Positions 60,694 to 64,000 of a stretch of DNA of 64,000 nt are shown piece by piece. This DNA is from Francisellaceae bacterium. GTDB taxonomy: Bacteria > Pseudomonadota > Gammaproteobacteria > Francisellales > Francisellaceae. A program made the translations under genes and the position numbers. Under the pieces are notes generated by a model, which ran no database searches, was not told where the DNA came from, and worked only from the letters and a program-made list of their open reading frames with translations. Each line of letters begins with the position of its first letter. The stretch's first letter is position 1. Location of the stretch: NCBI GenBank assembly GCA_028355575.1, contig JAOMSY010000005.1, positions 1 to 64,000 of the forward strand, written 5' to 3'.

Positions 60694-61850
60694 TATAACT
60701 CAAAGGCTTCAAAAGCATTTTCAGAAACTTGGCTGTCAATTTGACCAACTAAATAAGAGCTTATTTCAGTTTCTTGTGGGGCAACTTGAACATTGTCTGA
60801 GTTAAGATAGGTATTAATCCAAGGGATAGGATTTGATTTTGGCGCTTGAATCTCTGAATCATCTATGTCAATTGCACGCATACGTTCAACTGCAATATAG
60901 TCAATGTACTGGCATAGAATGTCTTCATTCAAACCTAGAATTGAACCTTTAGAAAATAGGTGTTTTGCCCAAGATTTTTCCTGATAGATAGCTTCCATAA
61001 ATATATGCTTGGCCTCTTGTTTACAAGATTTGGAAATTTCATAAAATTCAGGGTCATTATCTTGGTTATGGTTAATTAAATTTATCATATGTTGTGTACT
61101 CGTAAGATGGAGCGCCTCATCTCGTGCAATGAGTTTCATAATCTTGCCACAACCTTCTAATTTACGCTGTTCTGAAAAAGCAAATGTGCAAGCAAAGCTG
61201 ACATAGAACCGAATTGCCTCTAATGCATTGACTGCTTGTAATGCTAAATAAAGCGCTTTCTTCACTTCATGTTTATTGATTGTTAGTACTTTATGATTAA
61301 CGTTAAAACTACCTTCTCCAGATGATTGTAGCAATTGTGTTTTCAGAATAAGATCATCATAGTATTTAGTGATATCACTTGCGCGACTTTGGATTGCTTT
61401 GTCCGAGATTATATGATCAAAAATTTGATTTGGATTTTCCATTAACGATCGAACAATATGTGTGTACGAACGACTGTGTATTGTCTCTGAGAAGCTCCAG
61501 GTTTCAATCCAAGTTTCCAATTCTGGTAATGAAACTAAAGGTAAAAAGGCAACGTTTGGACTCCTACCTTGAACTGAGTCTAATAAAGTCTGGTATTTTA
61601 AGTTAGAGAGAAATATATGTTTTTCAGCATCACCAAGGTTTGAATAATCAACTCGATCTCGTGAAAGGTCAACTTCTTCTGGCCGCCAAAAAAATGAAAG
61701 TTGTTTTTCGGTTAAATGTTCAAAGATTGCATGTTTTTGTTGATCGTATCTGGCGACATTAACCGGTGTCCCTAAAAACATGGGTTCTTTGAGTGGGTTG
61801 TTATTAATGGTATTGAATGTTGTATATTGGTATGGATTAATTTTGGTCAT
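60693..61850 (-). CDS. nrdB: Ribonucleotide reductase class Ia beta subunit
   Basis: [47 protein letters not shown]; likely ATG at 61850 (ORF extends to 61934 inside nrdA). Confidence 0.96.
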   Translation of the reverse strand: MTKINPYQYTTFNTINNNPLKEPMFLGTPVNVARYDQQKHAIFEHLTEKQLSFFWRPEEVDLSRDRVDYSNLGDAEKHIFLSNLKYQTLLDSVQGRSPNVAFLPLVSLPELETWIETWSFSETIHSRSYTHIVRSLMENPNQIFDHIISDKAIQSRASDITKYYDDLILKTQLLQSSGEGSFNVNHKVLTINKHEVKKALYLALQAVNALEAIRFYVSFACTFAFSEQRKLEGCGKIMKLIARDEALHLTSTQHMINLINHNQDNDPEFYEISKSCKQEAKHIFMEAIYQEKSWAKHLFSKGSILGLNEDILCQYIDYIAVERMRAIDIDDSEIQAPKSNPIPWINTYLNSDNVQVAPQETEISSYLVGQIDSQVSENAFEAFEL

Positions 61851-61866
61851 GGGTATTTCCTTTGAA

Positions 61867-63999
61867 TTATATTTTGCAAGCACCAGATTCACAGTCGTCG
61901 ACTTGAGGTTTATTTTGTTGGTCTGAACCGTCACGTGTGTTGTGATAGTAAAGTGTTTTAAGTCCGTATTTATAGGCAGTTAAAAGGTCGGTTAGTAAAA
62001 GCTGCATAGGGACTTTATTGTCTTTAAATTTAGTTGGATCATAATTGGTATTCGCTGATATTGACTGGTCAATAAACTTTTGAATGATGCCGCATAATTT
62101 TAAATAGCCATCGTTATTAGGCTGTTGCCATAATAATTCATACTGATCTTTTAAAGTTTCTAATTCAGGAACAACTTGCTTTACGACACCATCTTTACTT
62201 TGCTTGATAGAGATGTAACCACGTGGTGGTTCAATTCCATTGGTGGCATTAGATATTTGAGACGAAGTTTCAGAGGGCATAATGGCTGTGACTGTGGAGT
62301 TTCTGAGGCCGTGATTTTTTATATTTTTTCTAAGTGCTTCCCAATCTAGGTGTAGTGCTTCAGGGCAATACTGATTAATTTCTTTTTTATAGGTATCAAT
62401 TGGTAAGATACCTTGTGCATAGGTTGTTTCATTAAATAGACCACATTTCCCTTTTTCTTTGGCTAAGTTATTTGATGCTTTAAGAAGATAGTATTGTATT
62501 GCCTCAAAAGTCTTATGGGTTAAAGTAAGCGCCTTTTCTTCGGAATATTTAGTATGATTTTTTGCTAAGTAATAGGCAAAATTAATCACACCAACGCCTA
62601 AGCTGCGACGTTTCTTACCGCCAGTTTCTGCTGCCTTAAATGGATATTTTTGGTAATCCAATAAATTATCTAGCGCTCTAATAATTAGATCAGAAAGTTC
62701 TTCTAGTTCGCCTAATGAATCTAGCTTACCAAGATTAAAAGCAGAAAGGGTGCAAAGGGCAATTTCACCCTTATCATCAAAGATATGTTCGAGGGGTTTA
62801 GTGGGTAAGGTGATTTCCATGCATAAATTAGATTGTTTGATCGGCGCTTGAACTGGGTCAAAAGCAGAGTGGTTATTACAGTGATCCACATTCTGAATAT
62901 AAATACGTCCCGTTTGAGCACGCTCTTGCATGAGTAAACCGAACAGTTCAGAGGCTTTGATTTTCTTTTTACGTATTTTGGGGTTTGCTTCAGCCTCACA
63001 ATATAGTTTCTCAAATTCATCTTGATTCGAGAAAAAAGATTCATATAAACCTGGCACATCAGATGGACTGAATAGGGTGACTTCTTGTTGTTTGATCAGT
63101 CTTTGATAAAGTAGCTTATTTAATTGCACACCATAATCAAGATGTCGAACGCGGTTATCATCAACGCCTCTATTATTTTTAAGCACAAGTAGTGATTCAA
63201 TCTCTAGGTGCCATAATGGATAGAAAAGGGTGGCTGAACCACCACGTACACCACCTTGGGAGCATGACTTTACGGCCGTTTGGAAATGCTTATAGAAGGG
63301 GATGCAACCCGTATGGAGTGCTTCACCACCTCGGATCTCACTACCTAAGGCTCTAATTTTTCCAGCATTAATACCAATACCAGCGCGTTGTGAGACGTAT
63401 TTTACAATTGAAGAAGCTGCAGCATTAATTGAATCTAAGCTATCATCAACATCAATTAATACACAAGAGCTGAACTGTCGAGTTGGTGTTCTAACTCCAG
63501 CCATAATGGGCGTTGGTAAGGATATTTTAAATTGGCTAATGGCATCATAAAATCTCAGAACATAACCTATGCGCTTACTTTTCTCATAAGACGAAAATAA
63601 GCAGGCACTGACTAACATATAAAGAATCTGAGGCGATTCATAAACTTTACCAGATACACGATTCTGAATTAAATATTTGGTTTGAAGTTGATTGACCGCC
63701 GCATAGGTAAAGGTCATATCACGCCAGTGGTCGATATATTTATCCATTTGTTCAAACTCTGTTTCAGAATAATCTTCTAAAAGATGTTTGTCATATTTAC
63801 CTTTACCTACCATTTTTTTGACCTGATCATATAGTGCGGGCGGAGTAAATTGCTTGTAGGCAATTTTTCGTAAATGGAAGATGGCTAATCTGGCAGCCAT
63901 ATATTGGTAGTCAGGTGTTTCTTCAGAAATTAAATCGGCTGCTGTTTTGGTGATGGTGTTATGAATGTCGGATGTTTTCATGCCATCATATAATTGAAT
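61867..63999 (-). CDS. nrdA: Ribonucleotide reductase class Ia alpha subunit; N-terminus beyond the window
   Basis: [34 protein letters not shown], ending [10 protein letters not shown]; frame open through the right edge ([13 protein letters not shown] matches an internal E. coli NrdA segment). Confidence 0.97.
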   Translation of the reverse strand: MQLYDGMKTSDIHNTITKTAADLISEETPDYQYMAARLAIFHLRKIAYKQFTPPALYDQVKKMVGKGKYDKHLLEDYSETEFEQMDKYIDHWRDMTFTYAAVNQLQTKYLIQNRVSGKVYESPQILYMLVSACLFSSYEKSKRIGYVLRFYDAISQFKISLPTPIMAGVRTPTRQFSSCVLIDVDDSLDSINAAASSIVKYVSQRAGIGINAGKIRALGSEIRGGEALHTGCIPFYKHFQTAVKSCSQGGVRGGSATLFYPLWHLEIESLLVLKNNRGVDDNRVRHLDYGVQLNKLLYQRLIKQQEVTLFSPSDVPGLYESFFSNQDEFEKLYCEAEANPKIRKKKIKASELFGLLMQERAQTGRIYIQNVDHCNNHSAFDPVQAPIKQSNLCMEITLPTKPLEHIFDDKGEIALCTLSAFNLGKLDSLGELEELSDLIIRALDNLLDYQKYPFKAAETGGKKRRSLGVGVINFAYYLAKNHTKYSEEKALTLTHKTFEAIQYYLLKASNNLAKEKGKCGLFNETTYAQGILPIDTYKKEINQYCPEALHLDWEALRKNIKNHGLRNSTVTAIMPSETSSQISNATNGIEPPRGYISIKQSKDGVVKQVVPELETLKDQYELLWQQPNNDGYLKLCGIIQKFIDQSISANTNYDPTKFKDNKVPMQLLLTDLLTAYKYGLKTLYYHNTRDGSDQQNKPQVDDCESGACKI

Positions 64000-64000
64000 A

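Noticed and set aside
1-64000. CRISPR arrays, retrons, prophage or a canonical multi-gene defence island
   Set aside because: No direct-repeat arrays, reverse transcriptase, integrase or recognisable defence genes in either strand.

Overview
AT-rich gammaproteobacterial chromosome segment, mostly housekeeping genes. A dedicated second-type RNA polymerase alpha gene away from a ribosomal-protein operon suggests the Francisella/Fastidiosibacteraceae lineage (inference). Left to right: an RHS/TccC-like giant protein cut by the left window edge; DUF2490 OMP, ggt and beta-carbonic anhydrase; ddl-ftsQ-ftsA-ftsZ; tadA, MFS transporter, aldo/keto reductase; a complete RND efflux operon; short-chain dehydrogenases and thioesterases; a small inverted-repeat mobile-element remnant; a thaumatin-like secreted protein with a secreted neighbour; rpmE, efp, orn, pgsA, glpK; a compact minCDE-mlaFEDCB-ibaG-MAPEG gene train; orphan FecCD permease; rpmB-rpmG, tRNA-Leu(CAA) and a divergent rpoA; ffh, rne, tyrS; gtrAB; trmL; potD-like; rnhB, yebC, ruvC and a LETM1-like ORF; NSS transporter, uspA, radA, cvpA; HDAC-like amidohydrolase; aromatic amino-acid permease; ferredoxin-nrdB-nrdA, cut by the right edge. 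The main points for follow-up are: (1) the divergent alpha subunit with Q at the position of E. coli R45, and a tRNA-Leu starting 6 nt after its stop codon; (2) a predicted lipoprotein MlaC with a ~100-aa low-complexity tether in a min-mla gene train; (3) a TccC-like RHS protein with a variable C-terminal domain and no obvious adjacent immunity gene; (4) a 161-bp TIR/TSD element inserted at a stop codon; (5) two small ORFs with good RBSs that are missing from the ORF track. I did not find a clear CRISPR, retron, or multi-gene defence system. All calls were made by eye without database searches.
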